Positions 1-8,978 of a stretch of 31,902 bases of DNA are shown piece by piece. Every line of letters begins with the position of its first letter. Position 1 is the stretch's first letter. The position numbers and the translations under genes are program-made. The notes beneath the pieces were generated by a model. It had not been told where the DNA came from, did not search any database, and worked only from the letters and a program-made list of their open reading frames with translations. Source of the stretch: Hondaea fermentalgiana (lineage: Eukaryota > Sar > Bigyra > Thraustochytrida > Thraustochytriidae); contig NPFB01000015.1 in the NCBI GenBank assembly GCA_014084085.1, forward strand, positions 103,616 to 135,517, in the 5' to 3' direction.

Positions 1-123
1 CAGCAAGGCCCGTACACCCGCGGCGGCACCGCGAGCCCGCCGCACCCCTGCGATCCCCGTCTGCTCCCGCCGTTAGGCGCGCCGCCCTCCCCCTTCTGCT
101 CCGCTCTTCACGCGCCCGCCTGC

Positions 124-137
124 CCATATATTATATA
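124..137. promoter_or_regulatory. TATA-like AT-rich patch
   Basis: A near-palindromic run of alternating T and A (catatattatatag) stands out in strongly GC-rich surroundings. It lies about 500 bp upstream of the LRR-IQ start codon, which is far for that gene. It could equally serve a minus-strand gene beyond the left edge. Assignment as a promoter is inference from composition only. Confidence 0.25.
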
Positions 138-523
138 GGGCGCCCCGGGGCGCCCGCGGTCTAACTTTGCAACGAGTTGACTTTGCAGACCAAGACTGCG
201 GCAATCGACGTTTCTCGCCGGTGGGCGAACGGTCGACCAACCGATTCGAAAAAAAAATCAAAGCCGGAGGGGTCTAGGTGCCGATTGGCCTGCTGTTTTT
301 GGTACATTTCTCTCGCGAACTCCGTGTTAATTAGGACCCTCTTATCTGAATGCTAGGCCTTTGCATTCATCAGTCACCCTTGTTTTGATCACCGTGGATC
401 AAGCGAGTGTGGGAGCGCGGACTGCGTCAGCGCACACCGTGCGAACCAGCTAGCTTGAATGACTCGAGCCCCGCGCCCATCTATCCATTGAATGCCAGCG
501 CCGCTCGTGGTAAGAGGCAGACC

Positions 524-550
524 GCCTCGCCTCGCCTCGCCTCGCCTCGC
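524..550. repeat. GCCTC pentanucleotide tandem repeat
   Basis: About five and a half perfect copies of GCCTC lie in the leader region of the LRR-IQ gene, roughly 95-120 bp before its ATG. Similar short tandem leaders precede other genes in this window. Confidence 0.85.
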
Positions 551-606
551 GCTGCGTTACGTCGCGCTGCGTTGCGTCGCGCTACGTTGCATCGCGCTGC
601 GTTGTG
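549..606. repeat. 15-bp tandem repeat, about 3.9 copies
   Basis: The unit GCGCTGCGTTGCGTC repeats nearly four times with one or two substitutions per copy, directly following the GCCTC repeat. It ends about 37 bp before the ATG at 643. The unit length is a multiple of three, so it stays open in several frames and creates Ala/Arg/Leu-rich shadow peptides on both strands. It is more likely untranslated leader or promoter. Confidence 0.75.
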
Positions 607-642
607 CGCGCTGACGAAGCAGCAGAGCAGCACCGCGCGCCC

Positions 643-3600
643 ATGCCTCTGGGTCGAGGAAAAACGAGAGAGATGGCCACTACACATAGAAGACGGCCGC
701 GTCCGCCGACAAGGGCGTCGAGCGCGACAGCCACAAAAACCAAACCGCAGCACCTGAGACGCACCGCGAGGCAAGCACACTCGCGCTTTTGCTTCGAGGT
801 GCAACAAAGGCGTCTAGAGAACGATGAAGTCGGTATTCTCCGAGGGCTGCTTGAGGAGAACGTGCCCGTTTACTCCATCGTACTGGACGAAAACGAGCTT
901 GGAGACGCCGGACTCGCATCGTTGCCGCTTGGCGCCCTTGTGACGCGCGTCTCGAAACTCATTCTTCGGCGCCAGAATCTGACTGATGACGGCGTCGCTC
1001 AGCTTGTCAAGGCCCTTCGAAGCGCAGGTCGGGCGTGCACCGTTACCGAGATTGATCTCGCAGGCAATGCGGCGCTCACCGAAAAGTCTGGGACGGCTCT
1101 TGGAGCCTGGGCCTTGCAGCAACCGCAAAAGGTTGTCGTCAGGCTCTGCCAGGGGACAGACTTGTCACTTCATCGCGACTTCACAAAGCATCGCTTGAAG
1201 AGCGTTGAAATGGGATTTATCGCCCAGCTCGTAGCCAGCCATTGCCGTCTCACCACGCTCAATCTCCAGGGCAATCGTGTTGGGCATGGGGCATTAATTG
1301 CTCTTGCGCGTGCTTTGCGATTCAATACGAGCATTGAGCAGCTCAACTTGAAGGAGTGCGACCTCACTCGGAACGTCTGGGAAGCGCTGCATCGGTCCTT
1401 GACGCAAAACAGGACACTCTTACACGTTGACGTGCGGCAAAATACCCGCCTACGTGCGACACGTAAACTCGTGCAGCAACTCTACATTGACGCCCAGCGA
1501 CTTTGGCCTGCGTTTGCTCAGGTCGCTCTTCTCTTTGACGAAGGGAGCTGGCTCGATTGCACATGGCATCAGCGTGAGCTGATCCTGGCCTGCCCTAGAA
1601 ATGCCAAAGCCAGAAAAAAGAAGTCCGGCTATGTGCCCAAGACACACCCTGGGGCTCCGCCCTCTGCTGCCAGAAATTCTCTCCGATTGCGCGAAAGACT
1701 TAGGACCGCATCTAAAATCTATGGCACAAGCGAAGAGGTGCGGGCGGCGGTTGCGGCTGGGAAAAGCCCTTTTCCGCGGCAAGAATCCCGACTTACCGTG
1801 ACACGACGAGCGGCGCCGACGTTATCGACTCAAACGGCAGTAACCTCAGTTCCCGTATGGACGAGGGTTGTCGGTCTCGAGGAAGATCCCGAGCAGACAC
1901 AAGATAAGGGCACCGTATCATTCCAATGCACCCATGTGCGCATTCGCGTCAACGAGCAACAACATGTGGCCGCAACACGAATCCAGTGCATGGTTCGGAA
2001 ATCGTTTGCTCGCGAAAGAGGTGCGCTGTTGCGACGGTTTGCTCTTGCGCATCGGAGTAAAAAGATGGTACGGGCCGTGCGCACCTTGCAAAACTTTTAC
2101 CGCCGAGTCCAGCGTGAGCGGCTCGTCCGCGTGGAGAAAAGCTGCATTGCCGTTCAAAAGCACTTTCGCCGCTTTATGGCGCAAAAACGCTTTGCGGCAT
2201 TAGGAATCGCACTTGTGCGAAGCGCCTCGATCAAGACGCTGCACACAATGCGCTTGGGGCGGATCGAGGTTGTCGACTGCGGCTTCGAGGCTTGCAAGGG
2301 AACATACGAGCTCATGGGGACCGGGACCGACGAGGGTACGGCCAAATACGTGCTTTCGAGCTCAAGCAATCAGGATGCGGACTTCTTGATTGAGCGCTCA
2401 AATCGAACGTGGGCTTTGCGAAGAGTCAACCGAGATGGTGGCGAGGTTGCCACATTATATGCGAATTCGACAATAACCCTGTTTCCCCCGCGCCAAGGGT
2501 GGACAGCGATGCTCGCAGAGACGAGGGAGTTGGCCCCATTGCCATCGCTCTCGCTGCAGAGTTCCTCGACAAGCGTCGAAGGTGCCAAGAGTGAGGAAGA
2601 AGCAGAAATTGAAGCGGAGGTCGAGCTTCTCGAACAGCAATGCCGAAACAAGGCAAGCATTCGCGTGGTCGATGCAGGATCGCCCGAAGTCAATGGTCTC
2701 TACGTTGTTGCTGGAGTTTCGAACGGGGTACCCATGTACGTGAAACGGGATGCGACGGGGCGCTTCATGTATACGATCCGACGTGTCATGTATCTTGGAG
2801 GAAAATGTCTTTGGACAGTGGCGCGGCAGCTGGCAAACAAAGACAGTCCAAGCGTCGAAGACATTAAAGTATTCTATGTAAGCAAGGCGGAACTGGACCA
2901 GCCACCGGACACCTCAAACCCAGATGCCGACGCCGGGTGGTCTCGTGGAACGCACGGATCGCTTCCATTACCTTTGTTTGTGCTACAAAATGCTTCGGAG
3001 AAGCAGCGCATGAAGCGAGTCTTGACTTCCCAGATTAGCCTGGCGAGTCTTGGAATGAGTAATGTCGATCCATCGGCACTCGACAAACAAATGGACCGCG
3101 CAGCACGCATTATTCAAAGTGCATATCGAAGGCACATGCTCTTAAATATTGCAAAGGCAAGTTACACGCTCAAAGAGCTGAGCCAAATTGTAGCGGTCCG
3201 TCTGCACGAGTGCGGATTGCATGAGGCAAGAGGGACGTACCGTTGCTCGCGCGTTTCGGAGACTTCGGCGACAGGTTCCTCGACTCTTGCTTATGCGCTA
3301 GAGTCGACCTCCTCAGACGAGTGGTATATCGTGGAGCGCATTCGTAAAGGCACCATGTGGGCAGTTTTGCGCGCCCAAGGCCAAGGTGGTCTCCCTGATC
3401 TCATTTACGTGAACAAGGCGAATGGCCACTCGCTCGTTCCGCCTAAACTTGGCTGGAAGGCCACAAATTCGAGGTACGTAGCCAGCCCACGGCTCACCTG
3501 GGTATCCCAGGAGGACGAGGAGGATGAGGAGGATGAAGACGAAGAGGTTCCACAGGAGGACAGCGGAGAAGAAACGGAGGGCGCCAAGGGCCTCGACAAG

Positions 3601-3972
3601 TCCCTCACGAAGAAGGAACTTCGTGTGGCGCATCGAATCAAGGATAGGTACAAACAAGCCATGGTTGTGACGGATGCGGGGTCGCTTGTTGTGCACGGAC
3701 GATTTGAGCAGCACGGAGTCGCGGACGGTGTGGCTGCGTTTCGCTCAAACCGCGATGCAACGATCCAGCTCCGCAGGGTTGTGCATGGAAGTACACGATT
3801 GTGGGTGATTGTACGCATCCTTTCGTCGTCCAGTGATCCGAACATTGTGTATTATTTTAATTCGGCGCATGGCGGTGCAGACTCCCCCCCCCTGGACGAC
3901 TGGCTTGCGCACAAAGGTCAAGACCCTGCGCCACTTGTTGTGGCCCAAGAAGCTTGCGTTCGTCCTCATTGA
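643..3972 (+). CDS. LRR and IQ-motif protein with four copies of an unnamed ~85-residue domain
   Basis: Intronless frame of 1,109 residues from the first ATG (a second in-frame ATG lies ten codons later). Residues about 70-285 form ribonuclease-inhibitor-type leucine-rich repeats (for example LTTLNLQGNRVGHGALIALA). IQ motifs, known calmodulin or light-chain binding helices, lie near residues 442, 476 and 500, with a fourth (RAARIIQSAYRRHM) near 819. Four divergent copies of one domain start near residues 541, 672, 851 and 1006. They share a Val-x-(Asp/Glu)-x-Gly opening, a Gly-x-(Tyr/Phe) step, a central Arg-Arg or Arg-Ile strand with W-x-(V/L)-x-R, and a closing aromatic/Pro-Pro/Trp segment. 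A Glu/Asp-rich linker precedes the last copy. No signal peptide or membrane span is seen, so it is probably cytosolic or cytoskeletal/ciliary scaffold-like. Its function is not known. It converges on the dehydrogenase gene that follows. Confidence 0.85.
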   Translation: MPLGRGKTREMATTHRRRPRPPTRASSATATKTKPQHLRRTARQAHSRFCFEVQQRRLENDEVGILRGLLEENVPVYSIVLDENELGDAGLASLPLGALVTRVSKLILRRQNLTDDGVAQLVKALRSAGRACTVTEIDLAGNAALTEKSGTALGAWALQQPQKVVVRLCQGTDLSLHRDFTKHRLKSVEMGFIAQLVASHCRLTTLNLQGNRVGHGALIALARALRFNTSIEQLNLKECDLTRNVWEALHRSLTQNRTLLHVDVRQNTRLRATRKLVQQLYIDAQRLWPAFAQVALLFDEGSWLDCTWHQRELILACPRNAKARKKKSGYVPKTHPGAPPSAARNSLRLRERLRTASKIYGTSEEVRAAVAAGKSPFPRQESRLTVTRRAAPTLSTQTAVTSVPVWTRVVGLEEDPEQTQDKGTVSFQCTHVRIRVNEQQHVAATRIQCMVRKSFARERGALLRRFALAHRSKKMVRAVRTLQNFYRRVQRERLVRVEKSCIAVQKHFRRFMAQKRFAALGIALVRSASIKTLHTMRLGRIEVVDCGFEACKGTYELMGTGTDEGTAKYVLSSSSNQDADFLIERSNRTWALRRVNRDGGEVATLYANSTITLFPPRQGWTAMLAETRELAPLPSLSLQSSSTSVEGAKSEEEAEIEAEVELLEQQCRNKASIRVVDAGSPEVNGLYVVAGVSNGVPMYVKRDATGRFMYTIRRVMYLGGKCLWTVARQLANKDSPSVEDIKVFYVSKAELDQPPDTSNPDADAGWSRGTHGSLPLPLFVLQNASEKQRMKRVLTSQISLASLGMSNVDPSALDKQMDRAARIIQSAYRRHMLLNIAKASYTLKELSQIVAVRLHECGLHEARGTYRCSRVSETSATGSSTLAYALESTSSDEWYIVERIRKGTMWAVLRAQGQGGLPDLIYVNKANGHSLVPPKLGWKATNSRYVASPRLTWVSQEDEEDEEDEDEEVPQEDSGEETEGAKGLDKSLTKKELRVAHRIKDRYKQAMVVTDAGSLVVHGRFEQHGVADGVAAFRSNRDATIQLRRVVHGSTRLWVIVRILSSSSDPNIVYYFNSAHGGADSPPLDDWLAHKGQDPAPLVVAQEACVRPH

Positions 3973-4377
3973 GAGGCCGCAGTAGCTCCAGAAAAACCCT
4001 CTTTCTCGTTCATAATTTTCAAACATCTCCGCTTTTCGGTCACCTTTGATACAATTCGATCTCGAACACATCTCAAGGGAAACAGACTAACGACCACTAG
4101 GTTACTCCGACACCAAAGTGAGGATCAATTCGCGTTTCGGCCGTCGGCGAAACCGGTCCACACGTGGGGGGAAGCTCGAATAAATCTTGCTTTTCGGTCA
4201 ACAGCAACTCGCGCGATTCGAATCTGCCCTCAGACTCCCTACTGGATTGTAAAAAGATAATAGAAAATTCGAGATCACAAAAAAGAAAGGAACAGAGAGG
4301 ACAAGGCAAGAGGCGAGCGTGTACGCGCCGTTCAATCTTTGCTTGAGCGTTTATACCATATCAATACACCTTTTTCT
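3973..4377. other. Convergent 3' intergenic region
   Basis: About 400 bp lie between the stop codons of the LRR-IQ gene (+) and the first dehydrogenase (-). The base composition is more AT-rich than the flanking genes, as expected for two 3' untranslated regions. No convincing gene, RNA or structured repeat is visible. Confidence 0.6.
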
Positions 4378-5457
4378 TCAAAGGTCAAGACCAGTCTCCT
4401 TTGCAGTCCACTTCCAGAGCTTCTCGGCGATCTCATCGTCCTGCGCAGTGGAGCTCATACCTCCAGCAAAGGCAAAAGGGTGCGAGTCATGCTTGCGAGC
4501 CGTTGGCACGTAGTACTCGCCAGTGATCTTGCGCTCCGCAATCTCCGGCATTGCCAAAAAGAGCTGGGTGGTGGCGCCCTCCCGAGGAGACATAGCATAC
4601 GCGCCGAACGTGGTCTTGATGAGGGTTTCAACGTACTTGCGTGGCACGAACTTGGCCGCCTTGTCGATGAGGTAACGCGCGAGGTCAGTGGCGACAAAGC
4701 CAGGGTGAGCGCTGTTGACGTAAATCTGCTTGTCCTTGAGTTTCATAGCAAGCGATCGGGCAAAAAGAATGTTAGACAACTTGCTGCGACCGTAGGCAGC
4801 CGTGGGATCGTACTTGGATTCGTCATTGAGCTTGTCAAAGTCAAAGCAATCGTCTTCGGCAAAGTTGTGTCCGAGCGAGGATAGCACAACGACACGCGAT
4901 CCAGCCTTGAGCAGAGGCACCAGCCTCAGCGTGAGCGCGTAGTGACCAATGTGGTTGACGCCGAACTGCTGCTCGTAGCCGTCCTTGGTGAGGCCATAGG
5001 GGGTCATCATGATGCCAGCATTGTCGATGAGCATGTCGAGATCCGACTCCGTCTCCTTGATGTACTCTGCAAATTCGGCGACGGAGTCGAGCGACGACAG
5101 CTCCAGCGCGACCTTGGGCGCGATGGCGTTCTCGCGGTACTTGGCGGGCAGATCAGGCTCGGCCTGAAGGCGCTTGACGGTGTCGATGCCCTTCTTCTCA
5201 GATCGAGTTGCCACAATCACCTTGGCGCCGTGCTTGAGAAGCTCGAGCGAGGTCGCGTAGCCGAGACCGGTGTTGGCGCCGGTGACGAGCGCGGTCTGGC
5301 CATCGAGGGAAGGAATGTCCTCGATCGACCACTCTGGCACTGGCCAGTACATGCGAAGCTTGGCATCGAAGGCGAGAGTGCTGGCGACGGTCGCGATCAC
5401 GACGACCACCGCCACAATTGCGGCGCAGGGCACCATCTTTTCTTTCCTTCTCTTCAC
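4378..5457 (-). CDS. Membrane-anchored short-chain dehydrogenase/reductase, copy 1 (retinol-dehydrogenase-like)
   Basis: Predicted 359-residue NAD(P)H-dependent oxidoreductase of the classical SDR fold, nearest in style to the RDH11-14/WWOX-type group. A basic N-terminus and one hydrophobic segment (about residues 9-29) suggest anchoring in ER or another membrane. The Rossmann motif TGANTGLG lies at 59-66. An Arg after the second strand (VIVATRSEKK) favours NADP(H). NAG is at 146-148. The expected catalytic set is present: Asn168, Ser193/194, Tyr222 and Lys226 (YGRSK). Length matches the family. The start is the first ATG; an alternative at codon 8 would trim the basic residues. The substrate cannot be read from sequence; lipid aldehydes, retinoids or sterols are family possibilities. 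A paralogue lies in tandem on the same strand at 6820-7902. Confidence 0.9.
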   Translation of the reverse strand: MKRRKEKMVPCAAIVAVVVVIATVASTLAFDAKLRMYWPVPEWSIEDIPSLDGQTALVTGANTGLGYATSLELLKHGAKVIVATRSEKKGIDTVKRLQAEPDLPAKYRENAIAPKVALELSSLDSVAEFAEYIKETESDLDMLIDNAGIMMTPYGLTKDGYEQQFGVNHIGHYALTLRLVPLLKAGSRVVVLSSLGHNFAEDDCFDFDKLNDESKYDPTAAYGRSKLSNILFARSLAMKLKDKQIYVNSAHPGFVATDLARYLIDKAAKFVPRKYVETLIKTTFGAYAMSPREGATTQLFLAMPEIAERKITGEYYVPTARKHDSHPFAFAGGMSSTAQDDEIAEKLWKWTAKETGLDL

Positions 5458-6819
5458 TCCGTTTGCTTCGCCTCGCAGTCGCTCTCGCTCTCGCAGTCGC
5501 AGTCGCAGTCGCTTGCGCTCTTCGCTCGCTGTCTTACGCGCGCTGCCGCCTCGCAGTTTCAGGTCTGCCGGTCTATCGATCCATCTGTTTGCGCTGCGGC
5601 TGCTGACGAACGGCGACGCCCTCGATGCGGCAAAGCTTCGCGCCGACTTTTTGATTCGACGTTAGTAGTAATCGGTAGCAAGCCTAACACAGGCCTGCTA
5701 ACCATCGCCAGCGAGGAGGACGAGCTCCACGATCCATCTATCTGTCAAGGAGAAGAAGCCGGGATGAGATCGAGACGAGATCCACGCCTCGCAGGCGCTG
5801 CCTTGTCGTGCCAATCTGATCACAGGTGGCCAGCCGGCCGTGGCTGCCTGTCTGGACGCACCCGCCGCCGCCACCAACAACAGCATGTCGGCTGCCGCTG
5901 GGTTCGGCTCGGCACGCATGCATGCATACATACCGCAGTGTAGGTACCCACCCACCAGGCTTCCCGTCAGAAGCGTCATCGGCGGCGAAGGAACGCTACG
6001 AATGCACGACACAGCGAGAACATTCGCTGTTCGACCCGGGCCCGCCCCGGAAGAGAGGTGTTTGTGCGATGTTTATCCGCCACGCGGAGGAGCTCGAGAC
6101 GGCGGCAGCGGCCAGCCGCAGGCGGAGAATTGCGGCGCAAAGGGTTGTCGCTGGTGGACGACAAACTTCGACCATGGAGCGAAGAAAAGAAGAAAAGAAG
6201 CATAACAAGGATCACCCCGAAAGCAGACCTCTTCGCCATGCGCGGGGGACGATGGATGGATTCTGGTGGTGAGGATCGGCCAGCCGTGGCTAGCAGCAGC
6301 GATAGCTGCCGCAGCAGCGCTGAGAACGCAAGATCGTGCACCTATAGATGGGTTCATTCACCCCTCACCCCCCCCCCAAAAAACGACGACGTACGTGTGG
6401 GCGGCATCCAAGGCGAGAGACCAAGGCGGGAACGAAAGAAAGTGTCGCAAACAAGGCAAAGACAAACAAGAGAAATGGGAACTAATCGAAGAACTTTGAT
6501 GCGGATGGACATAGTGAGCAGCAGTGCTGCGCGAGGATTTGGATTTGACATGCATGCCTTCTCGACTTTGAGACAGCAATCCATCAAACTGATTGCAAAT
6601 TAATTGGCTTCTACCTTTTGCATGTATAACTAGCTGAAAGGTTGGTCGATGATGCCGCATGATGAATAACCTGCGTCTGTTCTAGTAACCTGCCTTGACC
6701 CGACTCGGGTTCCCTAAAGCGCCTGCAGCAGTTGGAGCTGCTTTGTAGCTACGCGTGCATTATGATCGTACACGTTTTCACGGATGAGAAGAAATAAGCA
6801 ACAGACTGGTGCAATCAGC
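5458..6819. other. Intergenic region between the tandem dehydrogenases
   Basis: The 1.36 kb between the two same-strand dehydrogenase genes should hold the leader and promoter of copy 1 (right of 5457) and the 3' end of copy 2. It contains a CT-rich repeat tract at 5464-5530, a short GCAT-type microsatellite near 5917-5933, and a poly-C run followed by poly-A near 6367-6384. Several open frames of 60-180 codons exist on both strands. They are low in complexity, overlap one another and show no recognisable domain, so none is called. Confidence 0.55.
5464..5530. repeat. CT-rich hexamer repeat in the leader of dehydrogenase copy 1
   Basis: Read on the plus strand, CTCTCG and then CAGTCG hexamers repeat several times. 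On the gene's sense (minus) strand the tract is purine-rich (GAGAGC/GACTGC) and lies within about 75 bp of the start codon. It probably forms part of the 5' untranslated leader. Confidence 0.7.
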
Positions 6820-7902
6820 TTAGAGGTCGATGCCCGTCTCCTTGGCGGTCCACTGCCAGAGCTTCTCAGCCAGTTCGTCGTCCAAAGCTTCCGGACTTGC
6901 GCCACCAGCAAGAGCGAAAAAATGCGAGTCATGCTTGCGAGCCATGGGAACATAATACTCACCGGTGATATTGCGCTCCGCAACCTCGGGCATGGCCAAA
7001 AAGAGCTGCGTCGCAGCTCCGTCTTGGGGAGACATGGCGAACGCTCCAAAGACAGACTTGACGAGCGACTCCGCGTTCTCGCGCGACATGTATTCAGCAG
7101 CCATATCGACTAACTCACGACCAAAGTCAGTGGCCACAAAGCCAGGGTGGGCGCTGTTGACATAGATCTGCTTGTCCTTGACTTTCCTGGCGAGAGAACG
7201 AGCAAAGAGAATGTTGGCCAGTTTGCTGCGACCATACGCCGGCATCATCTCGTACTTGCTCTCATCGTTGAGCGTGCTAAAGTCAAAGCAGTCCTTTGCA
7301 GCAAATTGATGACCGAGCGAAGATACTACGACAACCCGCGCTGGTGCTCCAGCCTCGAGCAGAGGCACAAGTGCAAGCGTGAGCGCATAGTGCGCCATGT
7401 GGTTCACGGCAAATCGGAGCTCGTAGCCGTCCTCAGAGAGCGAAAAGTTCAAAGGATTCAGGCCAGCATTGTTGATGAGCATGTTGAGCTGTGGTTCCGT
7501 GTCCTTGATGTACTCGGCGAATTCCGCCACAGATTTCAAGGACGAGAGCTCCAGGGCCACCTTGGGCGCAATGGCGTTCTCGCGGTACTTGGCGGGCAGG
7601 TCGGGTTCGGCCTGAAGGCGCTTGACTGTGTCAATCCCTTTCTTCTCGGAGCGAGTTGCCACAATCACCTTGGCTCCATGCTTGAGAAGTTCGAGCGAGG
7701 TCGCGTAGCCAAGACCCGTGTTTGCGCCGGTGACGAGCGCGGTCTGGCCTTCGAGGGAGGGGATGTCCTCGACTGACCACTCCGGCACCGGCCAGTACTT
7801 GCGGAGCTTGGCATCGAAGGACAGATTAATCGCAACCGAAACGACCACGACCACCAGCGCCACGATCGTGGCACACGAGAGCAAGGTCATCCGTGGCTTC
7901 AT
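6820..7902 (-). CDS. Membrane-anchored short-chain dehydrogenase/reductase, copy 2
   Basis: A 360-residue paralogue of the gene at 4378-5457. The open frame extends 79 codons further upstream to 8139, but alignment with copy 1 places the natural start at 7902: both proteins then begin with Met-Lys, a basic stretch, a hydrophobic anchor and a shared FDAKLR-YWPVPEW segment. The TGANTGLG nucleotide-binding motif, NNAG, VVSSLGH and YGRSK active-site motif are all intact, so it should be catalytically competent and probably NADP(H)-dependent. From the nucleotide-binding motif through the third beta-alpha unit the two proteins are essentially identical for roughly 70 residues. After that they differ substantially, including in the substrate-loop region. 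Substrate unknown. The long upstream extension is considered leader rather than protein. Confidence 0.88.
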   Translation of the reverse strand: MKPRMTLLSCATIVALVVVVVSVAINLSFDAKLRKYWPVPEWSVEDIPSLEGQTALVTGANTGLGYATSLELLKHGAKVIVATRSEKKGIDTVKRLQAEPDLPAKYRENAIAPKVALELSSLKSVAEFAEYIKDTEPQLNMLINNAGLNPLNFSLSEDGYELRFAVNHMAHYALTLALVPLLEAGAPARVVVVSSLGHQFAAKDCFDFSTLNDESKYEMMPAYGRSKLANILFARSLARKVKDKQIYVNSAHPGFVATDFGRELVDMAAEYMSRENAESLVKSVFGAFAMSPQDGAATQLFLAMPEVAERNITGEYYVPMARKHDSHFFALAGGASPEALDDELAEKLWQWTAKETGIDL

Positions 7903-8978
7903 CTCCGCGTGAGCTAACTCGGCGGGCAGTCTGCGCCTTTCCTCTTCGTGCAGTTTTGCTTCTGGTTTGGTCCGAGGCACCTTATCGAAGATAAAAGGAA
8001 AAGACCCGTTCGTGAGCGTTGGCACTGACTGCACTGCAAGGTTCCTTGTTCTCAAGGCAAGTGTATAGTAGTCTGCAAAGAAGTGCAGCGAAGGAACGCC
8101 AGTGGTCAGGTGAGGTCGCTCTTGATCACAAACGTCCACGCTCGCCCTCGCCTTATCTTCCTCGTCTTGAACCCGAAGCCTCTCTAACTCTGTCGTGCGC
8201 CCATTGCGACTTTTGCATGAAGTCTTTCCATTGCCGAATGATCACATACGCTTCGACTTGCCTATATGCGTCGGTCGTCTTTGCAGCACACACGGAGCAG
8301 CACAGCGCAGTCGAAACGACTGGCTTACGACGCCAATACCGCAAGTACGATGCGCAGGAACACATCCGGCTGGTCGCAATCTGCACTGGTCGCAACAATT
8401 GATCACAGCTCCTCGGGATTCTTTATGATGACAAGACATTTGGCTGCAAGGGATTTCTCACGACCAGAAAGTGGCCTTCTACGTGGAATTAAATGACGAT
8501 GGTATAGAGCTTTCTATGATATGAGGTAAAAACTTGACCTGGAGACAGCGGTTGATTGCAGTTTTATACATTCTCTTTGTTCATTTCTGGTTAGACCTGG
8601 GCCGAGAGCAGACTTTTCTGCCACTGCTAGTGACTGTACCTCTTGAACTCCGAAAGACTTGCCCTCGATTGACTCTTGAGACGTGCCCCCGAGCGTCGCT
8701 TGCGAGCTTGCGAGGTGGGAGACCCTATCAAAACGAAGGGGGAAAAAATAAATCAACATCATTTCGCATCATTTCCGAAGTTCATTCCATCACTGGTGAT
8801 GGATGATCGTGCTAGAAACCTAAAAGCCCGAAAGACCAGGGCTGCGCGCGGCAGCAAGCAGCGCTCGAGTTGCGGGCGGCACCGCGCGGACGCGGGGCCG
8901 ACCTTGGCTACCGGCGCCGAGCTGAGCTGAGCTGAGCTGAGCGCCGGCCGCCGTCAGCCGTCCGCCGAGCGAGGCAGC
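7903..8978. other. Divergent promoter region, dehydrogenase copy 2 / WDR33
   Basis: About 1.08 kb separates the minus-strand dehydrogenase start from the plus-strand WDR33-like start. The first 237 bp remain open in frame with the dehydrogenase but are not supported by its paralogue. The middle part (about 8400-8780) is AT-richer. The last 150 bp are very GC-rich and hold a GCTGA repeat. No separate gene is supported. Confidence 0.55.
8921..8942. repeat. GCTGA pentanucleotide tandem repeat
   Basis: Four perfect copies plus two bases of GCTGA, preceded by one imperfect copy (GCCGA), lie 37 bp before the WDR33-like start codon. The position suggests the 5' untranslated leader. Confidence 0.85.

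Larger units (their letters stand above)
1..642. other. Left-edge intergenic / 5' region of the LRR-IQ gene
   Basis: No convincing gene is visible here. Only short open frames of low complexity occur on either strand. The stretch holds an AT-rich TATA-like patch (about 124-137) within GC-rich sequence, and two back-to-back short tandem repeats (524-606) just before the first gene. It is presumably the promoter and leader of the downstream gene, plus possibly the start region of a gene off the left edge on the minus strand. A GTG-initiated extension of the downstream frame reaches 604, but the first ATG is at 643. Confidence 0.5.

Noticed and set aside
5826..6603. Frames of 120-180 codons between the dehydrogenases
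   Set aside because: Several mutually overlapping frames on both strands with low-complexity composition, none with a recognisable domain.
7903..8139. 79-codon N-terminal extension of dehydrogenase copy 2
   Set aside because: The tandem paralogue begins at the equivalent of 7902 with its basic residues and membrane anchor; the extension is unsupported and would bury the anchor.
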